The notes: a model not told the origin generated them from the sequence alone. A stretch of 64,000 bases of DNA from Trichomonas vaginalis G3 (GCF_026262505.1 NC_067204.1:9085797-9149796); one strand, 5' to 3'. Positions 40,424 through 51,557 are shown, counted from the stretch's first letter. Made by a program: numbers and translations.

Positions 40424-42031
40424 ATGTACGCCGCTCAGAATATAACGCCAACAGTTTTGGATGCCATGAACGGAAATGTTTCCGAATGGTATAACGAATG
40501 CGACAATGCCATTAGAAGGTCAGAAATAGTTCCTGGAACTTACGAATATACAACTGCTGTTTCTTATGGAAACGTAGGTGAGTTTGGAGAAGGTTCTTCA
40601 ACAACAGTAGATATTGCTTGCGACAGGTTTCATATTATTTCTATTGACAACTCATTCTTATACGTGGAACAAGACATTGAAATAAAACCTTCTGCCAAGT
40701 TGTCTGACAAGAAAGGTTGCAATGGAATTTTCTATGTCGGATACCAATATGCTCCAGAAGTTTTCATGGGATATAAGATATATTCTAACTCTGACTTAGT
40801 TCAAACAGTAACATGGGCAAACTATGAATGGTTCGCTTTGAGAAACTCAGTACAACCACAAGCTAGAGAACAAACAGACCAGTATGCAACTATTGAGAAA
40901 ATAAGAAGACTTGACCCTAACGTTCCAGGAGTTTATGTTAACCTTTCTGGACAAACTGCAGCAGCAGTAACAAAGTAAAACTGAAACTTAGAGTTCCTTT
41001 GTCATCTTTCCTCATCTTCAGGTTTTTTAAGATACTTGCCAAACTGGGCAGGAAAAATTTCTATCGAACTTACTCCAAGCAAAAATAACTTAGTCATTGC
41101 ACCAACACAAGACCCATTCACTATTACAGACGTAAAGGGAACAAATCAAACATCATTCGCCGAATTTTGCAAAGACAAAGTTGACTTAGACTTTGGTTTC
41201 TCAAACTTCAACAATGAAGTAAACTATTATTTCAATGCTGCTGGAACTGCTTGGGACCCAGTTAAGTTCACATGCGAAAAATTTGAATGCAAGAGAATAG
41301 AAAGCAGACTTGCAGTCTATATGTTGGACCCAGATATTTCAAATGCTTTAGCTGCCAAATATATTGCAGTTCCACTTATGTTCCCTATACACCAAATATC
41401 TGTCAAAGACTTTGCAGGTGAAGTTGGAAACCAAAGTGCTGACCCAGGTGCAAGAACAGATATTGCTTTAACAACTGCAATGAAACATGCAGATACTATG
41501 TTTGTACTGTTCAGACGAACTATAAATGACTATTCTTGTTTCTACAACCCCGGTATTAAATATCATATAAACATAGATGGCAAATATTATCCAAGAGAAG
41601 AATATTCTACAGTTGAGGATATGAGGTCATACAACTTGACATTAGATGCTATGAACTTTAACAACAATTTCACAACAACCATTAACCCTGAAATGCAAAG
41701 TTCTATTATGCCATATGTGAAAGTATGGACTCATACAGGAGGTCAAAAAACTCAATATACAAATGGAGACCGTTCAAACTTTTGGCTTGGCATTCCATTT
41801 GCTGACTCAGAAGACTTTATGGGTGGTATTTCAACTGTTGGTACTGTACAAATACAATATACTGGTGACAGAGACGGTCCAGATGAACTGAGAGCAAAGA
41901 AGTTTACAAAACCAATAGCACTTTTCACGGAAGATGCTCTTTTGAAGATTCGTTCGATGAAACCTGCTGGGGCTCCTCAGATTGGCATAACGACAGCTTC
42001 CATCGAGCAGATTTTGGCAGCAGGTCAGTAA
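40424..42031 (+). pseudogene. Major capsid protein gene (Maverick copy 2, broken)
   Basis: Same gene as 14867-16470. It is the better preserved copy, with one or two breaks, and reads cleanly to its C-terminus (GITTASIEQILAAGQ). Beta-rich, about 535 codons, as expected for a double jelly-roll capsid protein. Confidence 0.7.
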
Positions 42032-42344
42032 GTTGTTCTTTGACACTTTTCTCACCATCGTAAATAGTTATGACACCTGTTTTGACATAATATTGTAAGA
42101 TAAACTTACCTTTAGAAATATCTGTAAGTTTTGTTGTTATATTTTTGTCAACATCAAGAACTTTCACCATTTCAGTTATACCAACTTTCTTTGCTTTATG
42201 AAAATATTTTGGTTCAGCAAAGACTGCTATTCTATAACATTTTCCATTGTTTGTATAAAGAACTATTCTGTCAATGTATTTGTATTGTTTGTGAGTATAA
42301 ACTTTGTTCTGCTTCAATTCAATAAGATATCCGAATACGTCCAT
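41925..42344 (-). CDS. Unknown Maverick protein, 139 residues, antisense to the capsid 3' end
   Basis: Open frame starting MDVFGYLIELKQNKVYTHKQ. Lys/Tyr/Ile-rich, with KFILQYYVKTGVITIYDGEK in the middle. Its last about 107 bases are antisense to the capsid gene. The start is 18 bases from the divergent start at 42363, with the TTTTTATTCTAAGTAAA spacer. Unrecognised. Confidence 0.6.
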   Translation of the reverse strand: MDVFGYLIELKQNKVYTHKQYKYIDRIVLYTNNGKCYRIAVFAEPKYFHKAKKVGITEMVKVLDVDKNITTKLTDISKGKFILQYYVKTGVITIYDGEKSVKEQLTDLLPKSARWKLSLCQSEEPQQVSSNESSKEHLP

Positions 42345-42362
42345 CTTTTTATTCTAAGTAAA

Positions 42363-42931
42363 ATGTCATTTCCGAAAAATAGAAGCGTAAGTGTTTCAAA
42401 AGGTTTAATGGCGGTGGCAGATGTGAAGTTAAATTCACCAACTCAAACAAACAGTCAAAGTGTTGTTGTCAATGTCAAAGACAGAGATGTTGAAGTGGGG
42501 AAACCATACGAAGACGAAGATGGTATAACAATTGTTCCTGTAAAAGAACAACAACATATCCTGAAGTTAGCAGAGACTTAAGTTCTGTTGCAGATATTCG
42601 AAACGACTACCAACAACTGAAAGACAAACTTCAAACTCAGGAGAAGATTTGTCAAGCTAAGTATAATGTAACTTGGTCGAACACACCTGTAAAAGTGAAC
42701 TCATATGTCATTGCACCTCATGAAGTTTGAAAGAACTATTGAAACTTTTGACAGAGGCAGACGATATAAACATCAAAGAAATAGAACCCGACATTAGTTG
42801 CTGTGTTTCATATAATGTCTTGACAAGATATACGTATGAAAGGAGGTGAAACGTTGAACTTAAAGTATAGTTTCCCAGACGTCATAAAAATATTTGACGA
42901 CCACAACATTTCATTAAAATTTATTTGCTAA
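42363..42931 (+). pseudogene. Unknown Maverick protein (about 190 residues, copy 2, broken)
   Basis: Counterpart of 16800-17379, starting MSFPKNRSVSVSKGLMAVAD. About five breaks. Same place between capsid and putative penton genes. Confidence 0.5.
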
Positions 42932-42935
42932 GTAA

Positions 42936-43724
42936 ATGGCAGAAGACATAATGGTTATACTATTACGACTAAAAACCCTGGGTCATATAATTCTATAACA
43001 ACAAACTTACAAAGTCCTCAAGGACGATATTGTAAACTAACCTTAAACACAATGACGACTAAAGCCTGTTTTGCTCTTTTGACACCAGAAGACTTTATTG
43101 TTGTGAATGGTAAAAAATACTCCTTTGAAGATACTTACTCAGATTATACCACCAACAGGTTTTGTTGACTTATTTAATACTTAAGGACGGGTGTAACATG
43201 TGCTGCAACTAGAGCAGGTTTCATTATGTTTGGATGTCCGACTGAGTTTACTATAAACGATATGAGCTATAATACAAACTTATTTCTGGTTTTTACTACC
43301 AACAGTTTCCTATAACAGGAAAAGTGTCATACAAGGAATGTCTATTCCATTGACATTAAGCACACCAATCTTATATATTGTTTCAAACTTAGGTTCAAAG
43401 TGTTATTCGAATGTCGACAGAAACTATTATGACCAAAAGATACTTATGCGTATAAACAATACTTTCTCTGCTGGTTTGCCTATTGTTCATTCGAATGCAG
43501 AATTTTTCAACCTTAGTGAACTCAAACACTTTGGCAAGTATAAACGTTGACATTAGTTGACGCAAACTTTGTTCCTGTAAAACTTTTATGTCCTATGTAT
43601 TTGTCAATGACGGCAGAAAGTTTCGAATTGGAAGATGCAAACTGGTGAAAGTATTGTATTACAAGAACAACTTCAACAACAAATAGCTCAAGAACAACAA
43701 ATGCAACAACAAAGTCAAGAATAA
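42936..43724 (+). pseudogene. Putative minor capsid / penton gene (copy 2, broken)
   Basis: Counterpart of 17384-18173 with the same Gln-rich tail. About six breaks. Confidence 0.45.
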
Positions 43725-43750
43725 AAAATATTTTTTTTTATTTTTATAAA

Positions 43751-44973
43751 ATGTACAGAATAGATGTTTCAGATTTTTATGACTTCCAAGCATTCAGAAT
43801 ATGTGTCCATTTCGAGACTATAACAAAGCAGTCGAGAATTTGAAACGTTTAGTCATTTATGTGACTCTGCCCAGAATGTTATGTTATGAAAGAAGGGATG
43901 TAGTCTTTAACAAACCTAAGCAACAATAGTTTCAGAACAAGAAATGTAGACAGAAACTTAAGAAAATAAAAGTTGTACAAGTTGGCATGAAGATGTTAGA
44001 TGCTTGGGATATCTTATTGTCAAAGTTAGAAGATTTTTCAGTTCGAGGTATAAAGTTCTATACACCTTCTCCAAACTTCTATTCTATCTTCACTGGATAA
44101 ATACGAACAAGTAGAATGGAAAGAAAATATTATAGAAGCTTGGTTAGACCATGTCAAAGAAATTATATGCAATGGAAAGAAGTCTATGAGTATATCTTAT
44201 GTTGGTTTGCAAACATCTTACAACATCCAAGTGCTAAAAATGAAAACTGCTCTCATTATAATTGGAAAACAAGGAACTGGTAAGAACACATTCTTTACGA
44301 TATTTTGTGCAAACTGTTAGAGGGCTATTCGAACCCGAATATGACAAACTTAGAAAAATTCTGTGGCAAAGTTTAACTCCTCAATAGAGAATATGAAACT
44401 TATAGTATGTAACGAACTTCAAAGTATAGATACAACAAAAGTTTTGAACTCAGATGCTTTGAAGAGTCTTATAACAGACAAAGTTGGAGTTGTTGAAAGA
44501 AATATAAAGACCAAAGAGTTTGTGAAAATGTTTGCAAACTTCATTATGGTTTCAAACAATTCTGTTCCGATGAAGTTAGAAAGTTCTGACAGAAGATATG
44601 TAGTTGTCAGAACGTCAGAAGCTCATATGCAAGATACAGAATATTTGACGACTTAGCAGAAACTTTGACATCTGACTTTTACAACCACTTGTTCTCATAT
44701 TTTATGACATTAGATATTTCAAAGTTCAATCCAAGAAATTCCACATACCGAAGAGAGACAAACATTGTTAGAAGCAAACAAGAGTGTATATGAACTGTTC
44801 ATAGATGAAACTGACTTTGAGTGTTTAGATGAAAGGTCATTGTACGATTCGTATAAACAATATTGTCAAGAATATGGTTATATGACAGCGTCTAAACGAA
44901 CATTCTTGGCAAATGTCAAAAGTCTTTTAGATGTTCAGAATGGTGTATATACAAAAAAATTTTTTATGAGTAA
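43751..44973 (+). pseudogene. SF3 / D5-like primase-helicase gene (copy 2, broken)
   Basis: Counterpart of 18200-19434. The motif-C-like segment FANFIMVSNNSVPMKLES is readable here and supports the superfamily 3 assignment made from the Walker A box. About ten breaks. Confidence 0.65.
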
Positions 44974-45007
44974 ATTTAAAAAAATATTTTTTTATCCGAT
45001 AGAAAAG

Positions 45008-45426
45008 ATGGCAAAATTCATCTCAGTAAACAAGTACATGTCAGGACTTAAAGAAGAACTAGACCCATTCACATATTTGAATGTTTACTTCTACCATTTT
45101 TGAAAAGTCTTCATTCAGCAAAGTTTGGAACATCGAACCAGTTAAGTTTGCTATTGTGACTAAAAACGGTGCGAAATTTGAAGACTTAGACATAGAAGGT
45201 TTGTTAGCAGTCAAAGAAAGTTTGACAGAAGGTTTTCAAACCTTAAAGAAGGCAAAGCATACAAACTTGTTATACCTTATGAACCAAAGAAAGCAGACGA
45301 CTATGAATATTATGAGTCTAAAGTTGTAGAAGTTCAAGGTAAATTGGGTAAAAAGATTTAGAGTCTAAGCCAGTGTTACTCCTAAAGAGGAAGAGAACAT
45401 TGACATTGACACCAGAAATGTTCTAA
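45008..45426 (+). pseudogene. Unknown small Maverick protein (copy 2, broken)
   Basis: Counterpart of 19473-19893, beginning MAKFISVNKYMSGLKEELDP. About four breaks. Confidence 0.45.
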
Positions 45427-45768
45427 AATAAAATTTATTTTTACATGTCAAATTTCTTTTTCTTGGAACTGGTTCAGGTTCTTTCTTCTCTTCTTCTACT
45501 TTCTTTTCTTTCTTTTCTTTCTTCTTCTTTTCTGGTGGAGTTATGTCAAATTTGGCGCAACTATATTTATGTAAAAGTTCTTTGTCCTTTAATAGCTCAT
45601 CTATTCTGTTTTCTATTTCATCTTCAAGAACAGCGCATGTGTCTTCTTTGCATTCTAAGAACTTTTGTTGGACTTCATCTTTCCAATCGGCGTCATCTCT
45701 GTCAACAAGTCTGTCATTGACAAATTTTAAGACTGCTCTGCTTAATGTTTTATGGTTCTTGTCATATT

Positions 45769-45848
45769 CCCAGAAACAGAACTTTAGAACAAATTCACCT
45801 TTCTTGTTTACACTATGTAAGATTTTATGGTCGACAGATGTTTTGCTG
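45769..45848. repeat. 80-bp direct repeat, left flank of insertion 3
   Basis: Matches 47954-48033 base for base over 80 bases (starting CCCAGAAACAGAAC and ending GATGTTTTGCTG). Copy 1 has only one such stretch. Confidence 0.9.
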
Positions 45849-45930
45849 GAGTGTGGTAGAATTTACGAAAAAGTGACACTTAACCTTAAATTTCCAAACA
45901 CTATTTTTGATTGTATTTTGTTATTTATAT

Positions 45931-47163
45931 TTTATATATATATGTATATTTATATATATGTATATTTATATATATGTATATATTTATATATGTATATATT
46001 TATATATGTATATATTTATATATGTATATATTTATATATGTATATATTTTATATATGTATATATTATATATGTATATATTTATATATGTATATATTTATA
46101 TATGTATTATTTATATATGTATATATGTATTATGTATATATTTATATATGTATATATTTATATATGTATATATTTATATATGTATATATGATATATGTAT
46201 ATATTTATATATGTATATATTTTATATGTATATATTTATATATGTATATATTTATATATGTATATATTATATATGTATATATTTATATATGTATATATTT
46301 ATATATGTATATATTTATATATGTATATATTTATATATGTATATATTTATATATGTATATATTTATATATGTATATATTTATATATGTATTATATATGTA
46401 TATATTTATATATGTAATATTTATATATGTATATATTTATATATGTATATATTTATATATGTATATATTTATATATGTATATATTTATATATGTATATAT
46501 TTATATATGTATATATTTATATATGTATATATTTATATATGTATATATTTATATATGTATATATTTATATATGTATATATTTATATATGTATATATTTAT
46601 ATATGTATATATTTATATATGTATATATTTATATATGTATATATTTATATATGTATATATTTATATATGTATATATTATATATGTATATATTTATATATG
46701 TATATATTTATATATGTATATATTTATATATGTATATATGTATATATGTATATATTTATATATGTATATATTTATATATGTATATATTTATATATGTATA
46801 TATGTATATATGTATATATTTATATATGTATATATTTATATATGTATATATTTATATATGTATATATTTATATATGTATATATTTATATATGTATATATT
46901 TATATATGTATATATTTATATATGTATATATTATATATGTATATATTTATATATGTATATATTTATATATGTATATATTATATATGTATATATTTATATA
47001 TGTATATATTTATATATGTATATATTTATATATGTATATATTTATATATGTATATATTTATATATGTATATATTTATATATGTATATATTTATATATGTA
47101 TATATTTATATATGTATATATTTATATATGTATATATTTATATATGTATATATTTATATATGA
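45931..47163. repeat. TATATTTATATATGTA satellite (16-bp unit)
   Basis: About 1.2 kb, roughly 75 units, with occasional unit-length variants that lose one or a few bases. It leaves long artefactual open frames of Tyr/Ile/Met/Cys in several frames, none of which is a gene. Confidence 0.95.
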
Positions 47164-47207
47164 ATAAATAATACATCGAACTAGTTTTAGAGTTGATAGT
47201 AAGAAGC

Positions 47208-47662
47208 GAAGAACACTACCAGTAAGATACAGCAGTAGTAGCTGCTTCATGCTGCATTGAGTATTGTTGAATAATTTGAAGTAGTGGTTTTGAAATCAGC
47301 ACCCCTATGAGAGCGCTGGCGACCGAAACACCACTAGTAAGATTGTGTATTAGAAACTGCTTCATGCTGTGTTGAGTAAGCTTCGATGTCTTTGTAGGAT
47401 AGCTTTCTGAGAGCGAAACAAGATAGTGTTGAAAAAAAATTTGAAAATCTGAGAGACTGTGCAAGAGCCAACGACCAAAACACTACCAGTAAGATACAGC
47501 AGTAGTAGCTGCTTCATGCTGCATTGAGTATTGTTGAATAATTTGAAGTAGTGGTTTTTGAAATCAGCACCCCTATGAGAGCGCTGGCGACCGAAACACC
47601 ACTAGTAAGATTGTGTATTAGAAACTGCTTCATGCTGTGTTGAGTAAGCTTCGATGTCTTTA
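47208..47662. repeat. Direct repeats of about 180 bp inside insertion 3
   Basis: 47211-47393 is repeated at 47480-47662 with one or two differences. Within each there is a weaker half-unit repeat around CTGCTTCATGCTG(C/T)(A/G)TTGAGTA, so the block is a nested repeat. Confidence 0.85.
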
Positions 47663-47953
47663 TCAGACCACCTTTAAATTAACCACTCACATTCTCACTG
47701 TGGTCCATCTAAAATTTGTAAACTTTATGACATAAAATTATATATATGCAGGATCCCACCTATTACTTAATCTTTTGGAATAAATGTTTTATAATATTTA
47801 TCGATTGATTGTAATTTTTTTGTATAAAAAAAGTTTTTTATTTATATTAAAAATATATTCGGTTAATGATATTATCTTATAATTTGTAAATAAATCTAGT
47901 AATAAAATAACTTTAATAGTTGGTGTCACTTTTTCGAAAATTCTGGTTTTTTC

Positions 47954-48033
47954 CCCAGAAACAGAACTTTAGAACAAATTCACCTTTCTTGTTTACACTA
48001 TGTAAGATTTTATGGTCGACAGATGTTTTGCTG
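47954..48033. repeat. 80-bp direct repeat, right flank of insertion 3
   Basis: Second copy of 45769-45848; see that entry. Confidence 0.9.
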
Positions 48034-48113
48034 TCGAAAAGCTTGTCTCGAATATAGATAGCGAAATCGCTAGACATTTTCTAAAAGATAAAAATTTTAA
48101 TTTTTCTAAAAAT

Positions 48114-48985
48114 ATGTTAGAAAAAAGTTTGCTGACATTGACAAAAAATTGAGAATGTTTTAAACAAGAACAAGAGGAAGTTAGAAAATGCTCAGAAAAC
48201 CTATACATGACAAGTTCTTATTTGCTCAGAATGGTATAACAGGTCTAATTGCACCACCTGGGTCTGGTAAGACTTTCACTTATCTTAAAATGGCTGCACA
48301 ACAACAAGAACTAGATGAGAAGAACCCATTCTATGAGTTAGTTGTCATTTGTAGTACTTCTGGTCAATTTGACCAAACCGTCAATTCGTTCAAAGATATT
48401 ATAAAGAAGTCTAAGTTAGTATGTATAAAGGATACTGAGCTGTTAGATTGGATAAAGAAGTACCAAAGAAGAGTTTGAAGTATAATGCTATAAATGAGTA
48501 TATAAATTCTAAGTTTAAAGACCCTAATGAGGAAATGCAGAGAATATTAGAGAAGAAACACTTCCGAAAACAAACAGAAAGAGATAGAATACATTTCGAA
48601 GAAATTGCAATCTTACGATTGGAAGACTTACCCTCATAGATGTCTTCTTATCTTAGATGATTTCGCCTCTCATCCTTTGTTAAAGAACAGAGAACAAGAT
48701 ATGTGTCGAATTCTTAAGAAGCTCAGACACTTTAACATCTCAGTTGTCATTTGTGTACAGACAGCAAAGAGTTTAAGTAAGGATGTTAAAAGAATACTTA
48801 CTGACATTATACTTTTCCCCGGATTGTCCGAAGACGATTTCATGGAACTTATGAAAGAGTCCATGGCAGGTAAGTTTGACAGACATGAACTATGGGAGAA
48901 GTACAAAGTCATACAAGACCCTCATACTTCTTTCAGAATTCATATCTACGCAAACAAAGTTCAAATTGTAAAAAGTCAAGCTTGA
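48114..48985 (+). pseudogene. A32/FtsK-HerA-like packaging ATPase (copy 2, broken)
   Basis: Counterpart of 20397-21271 with Walker A APPGSGKT and Walker B CLLILDDF readable. The C-terminal part (HELWEKYKVIQDPHTSFRIH) is open here. About four breaks. Confidence 0.75.
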
Positions 48986-49001
48986 AAAATAAATGGTTCA
49001 T

Positions 49002-49805
49002 TTACCCTACTTGTTTGAAGTTGTCAAAATACTCTGTTATTTTTTCTTTCAGTAGCGGTAAGTCTTCTTTGAAGGTAAAAATTGTACAACCTTTCATATC
49101 ATAGTGTGTTTGAGGTAACGTATCTTGAACTATTTGTTTCACATCTTCATTCGGTGTCATTGAAATCGGTAAGTTTTCGCGATAGAACCAATTTCTGTCA
49201 GATTTGTAAATCTTAGCAAGGTCGTAAAAGCTTTTGTTGTTTCTTCTGACTAAATGCAACATAACCATATCTCTATCTTCTTCATTTTCCATCTCTTCAG
49301 TATAAATCATATACTTATAGTTCTTTTCCTTTCCTTTTGGTACCGAACGTGGTATTCTTTTCTGAATGCTTTTGTCTTTTGCTTCAAGCTTGTTTTCCAT
49401 CTCTTCACGTTCTTGTCTATGAATTTCGTCAAGAAGTCTGTAAATATTCCAAGCATAACGAGGCGAAGCCCACATTGCAACAGCATTTACAAGAAGTCTA
49501 TGTACATAATATCCTCTCAAACCATTTGGCAAATTTTTACGATTTTCATGAGTTTTAGGCGACCCCGAAAAAAGTCGGTCTCGCTGTGCTTCGCTCAAAA
49601 GTTCTTGTGTGCTTTGGTTTTTGAACCAATCGTCTGTATGTTTGGTATCTGGAGCAAAACATGCTGTCAAAATACTTTGCATTTGGTACATATCGTCTTT
49701 GACCGAACGAATGAGACGGAGTTGTTTGTTAAACTGAACCCACTCATATTCTTCATTTATAGCTTCATGGACTATAACTGTTGTTGTGTTCTCTGTTGTT
49801 GACAT
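49002..49805 (-). CDS. KilA-N domain protein, 267 residues
   Basis: Open frame; the start MSTTENTTTVIVHEAINEEY is chosen over an ATG six codons upstream because that one lies in the TTTTGTATGTAA leader shared with other genes. KilA-N features: DWFKNQSTQELLSEAQRDRL, GYYVHRLLVNAVAMW and ASPRYAWNIYRLLDEIH. A Lys-rich linker leads to a C-terminal domain with NRNWFYRENL-like residues. Probably a DNA-binding regulator of the element (inference from the family). Paralogous organisation with the T5orf172 protein next door. Confidence 0.8.
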   Translation of the reverse strand: MSTTENTTTVIVHEAINEEYEWVQFNKQLRLIRSVKDDMYQMQSILTACFAPDTKHTDDWFKNQSTQELLSEAQRDRLFSGSPKTHENRKNLPNGLRGYYVHRLLVNAVAMWASPRYAWNIYRLLDEIHRQEREEMENKLEAKDKSIQKRIPRSVPKGKEKNYKYMIYTEEMENEEDRDMVMLHLVRRNNKSFYDLAKIYKSDRNWFYRENLPISMTPNEDVKQIVQDTLPQTHYDMKGCTIFTFKEDLPLLKEKITEYFDNFKQVG

Positions 49806-49894
49806 ATCTGTCTTTACATACAAAATAAAAAATTTGTTAGAAAAAAATTAGCGTTATTTTTTCTATCTTTCACAAAAGACCAAAAATAAACGCT

Positions 49895-50506
49895 TTACAT
49901 GTATTTTTCAGCAACTTCGTCAAATAATTTTATAGCTTTATCTATCTCATCTACTTCAAACGTTTCTTTACCTTTTATGGGAGCACCATACATTTTCTCA
50001 AACTTTTCAAGTAGTTCTGTTTCTGCAGCTCTCATATCATTAGCAAACACAACCTTGACTCTATTGACTGTACTGTCATATCTTTGAGTTATATTATATG
50101 TTCTTCCTATCTTATATCTTTTTGTATTGAAGTCCTTCGGTTTCTGAACGATGTAAAGTAAGCCTTCACTGCAACGTTCCGTATCGAATGAACCATATGT
50201 TATGAAGTTATATCCAACAACTGGGTCTAACCATAACAAAACTATTGGTATAAGACTTTTGTCTATAAGATATGCTCTTGTTCCATAAAATGCTACTGAT
50301 ATCATAAGCTCAGGATTTCTTGTCAAAATTTTCTGAGTAGAAGCAATTTTAACCCAGTCCTTCGGTTTCTTTCCAGATGGAGATATAATGTCTGACAAAG
50401 AATATTTGTTGTATTTCTTTGAGTATCTTACGTTTAAATCACCTATTCTAACCACTTTGGTGTCATTGTCTATCTTTCTAACTGTTTCAAACTCAATGTT
50501 TGTCAT
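49895..50506 (-). CDS. KilA-N-like / T5orf172 protein, 203 residues
   Basis: Open frame starting MTNIEFETVRKIDNDTKVV, selected because the shared TTTTGTATGTAAGAACAGAA leader ends directly before it. Residues about 40-110 resemble a KilA-N domain (SPSGKKPKDWVKIASTQKIL, then LWLDPVVGYNF). The C-terminal third has the T5orf172/MUG113 GIY-YIG-like pattern GLLYIVQKP..YKIGRTYNI and AETELLEKFEKMYG. Related viral proteins are predicted nucleases or DNA-binding regulators. Co-directional with the KilA-N gene downstream. Confidence 0.75.
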   Translation of the reverse strand: MTNIEFETVRKIDNDTKVVRIGDLNVRYSKKYNKYSLSDIISPSGKKPKDWVKIASTQKILTRNPELMISVAFYGTRAYLIDKSLIPIVLLWLDPVVGYNFITYGSFDTERCSEGLLYIVQKPKDFNTKRYKIGRTYNITQRYDSTVNRVKVVFANDMRAAETELLEKFEKMYGAPIKGKETFEVDEIDKAIKLFDEVAEKYM

Positions 50507-50623
50507 TTCTGTTCTTACATACAAAATAAAAAAATAAATAAAAATAAAACTAACTTTATTTTTTTTAAGTTTGGTCATCCTTCACGGTATGACAAATATA
50601 CTATATTTTACTTAAAAATATGC

Positions 50624-50708
50624 AAGCGGCTCATAGCTCAGTGGTATGGGCTACCTCGTTAAAGGCGTCGAAGACCTCAGTTCAAATCCCGATTCGCGCA
50701 GGTTTTTT
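50624..50708 (+). tRNA. tRNA-like sequence with A- and B-box
   Basis: TAGCTCAGTGG is a good A-box/D-arm (stem GCTC/GGGC) and GTTCAAATCC a good B-box. TTTTTT follows at the 3' end as a Pol III terminator. The acceptor and anticodon stems do not fold cleanly, so this is a decayed or unusual tRNA rather than a confident functional one. It lies inside Maverick copy 2, with no counterpart in copy 1. Confidence 0.4.
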
Positions 50709-50734
50709 CCCTTTTATGCAGTGAAATTTCATGT

Positions 50735-50922
50735 ACATAGGTTATTTTGGTGTTAGACCCTAGTGAAGAAAATAGAACGATATAAGTTTACATTTGTAAG
50801 GTTACTTTGGTGTTAGACCCTAGTGAAGAAAATAGAACGATATAAGTTTACATTTGTAAGGTTACTTTGGTGTTAGACCCTAGTGAAGAAAATAGAACGA
50901 TATAAGTTTACATTTGTAAAGT
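50735..50922. repeat. 60-bp tandem repeat, three copies
   Basis: Unit containing TTTGGTGTTAGACCCTAGTG and GAACGATATAAGTTTACATT; period 60. Non-coding. Confidence 0.9.
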
Positions 50923-50937
50923 TGGACGATAAAAATC

Positions 50938-51447
50938 TCTGCTACTGTCAGTAAAAGTACTGCTACTGTCAGTAAAAGTACTGCTAATGTCAGTAAAAGT
51001 ACTGCTAATGTCAGTAAAAAGGAAAATTTGAGAGGGTTTTCGACGATAAAGTACTGCTACTGTCAGTAAAAGTACTGCTACTGTCAGTAAAAATACTGCT
51101 ACTGTCAGTAAAAGTACTGCTACTGTCAGTAAAAGTACTGCTACTGTCAGTAAAAGTACTGCTACTGTCAGTAAAAGTACTGCTACTGTCAGTAAAAGTA
51201 CTGCTAATGTCAGTAAAAAGGAAAATTTGAGAGGGTTTTCGACGATAAAGTACTGCTACTGTCAGTAAAAGTACTGCTACTGTCAGTAAAAGTACTGCTA
51301 CTGTCAGTAAAAGTACTGCTACTGTCAGTAAAAGTACTGCTACTGTCAGTAAAAAGGAAAATTTGAGAGGGTTTTCGACGATAAAGTACTGCTACTGTCA
51401 GTAAAAGTACTGCTAATGTCAGTAAAAGTACTGCTAATGTCAGTAGC
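50938..51447. repeat. 21-bp tandem repeat array
   Basis: Units GTACTGCTACTGTCAGTAAA(A), about 20 copies in four blocks separated by a 31-base spacer that includes GAAAATTTGAGAGGGTTTTC. A minority of units have CTAATGTC. The 21-base period leaves open frames, but composition is not protein-like. Confidence 0.9.
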
Positions 51448-51449
51448 AA

Positions 51450-51557
51450 TGGTCGAAGTCGAACCTACCGACGAGGCAATTTACCTAATTGAAATTAACG
51501 AGCTTGTTAAAGACTTCCTCAGGCAGAATGTAAAAGGCAAGCTTGTTAACGGTTAGA
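51450..51557 (+). pseudogene. Short fragment related to the 124-residue gene
   Basis: A 35-codon frame (MVEVEPTDEAIYLIEIN...) ending in a stop. It matches the N-terminal part of the 124-residue protein (56395-56769: FDEAIYLIELND.VKDYLRK) but is diverged, so it comes from a different family member. It sits directly at the end of the 21-bp array. Confidence 0.55.

Larger units (their letters stand above)
45849..47953. mobile_element. Insertion 3: non-coding element with 16-bp-unit satellite
   Basis: 2105-bp insertion absent from copy 1. Near its ends are matching inverted sequences (45858-45879 and 47923-47944) sharing AGAATTT and CGAAAAAGTGACAC, a 22-bp terminal-repeat candidate with one mismatch. 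It contains a TATATTTATATATGTA satellite and a pair of about 180-bp direct repeats, and no protein gene. The flanks are duplicated by 80 bp, far more than usual transposon target duplications. Confidence 0.7.
45441..48077 (-). pseudogene. Small Lys/Glu-tailed Maverick gene split by an insertion (copy 2)
   Basis: Counterpart of 19910-20360, disrupted by the 2.1 kb insertion 45849-47953, with an 80-bp stretch of the gene present on both sides of the insert. The start (MSSDFAIYIRDKLFD) is at 48077 and the charged C-terminal tail is at 45441. Confidence 0.55.

Noticed and set aside
45543-47171. Long open frames (up to 542 codons) of repeating Tyr/Ile/Met/Cys
   Set aside because: They are artefacts of the 16-bp TATATTTATATATGTA satellite, whose period and lack of stops leave several frames open. 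Composition is not protein-like.
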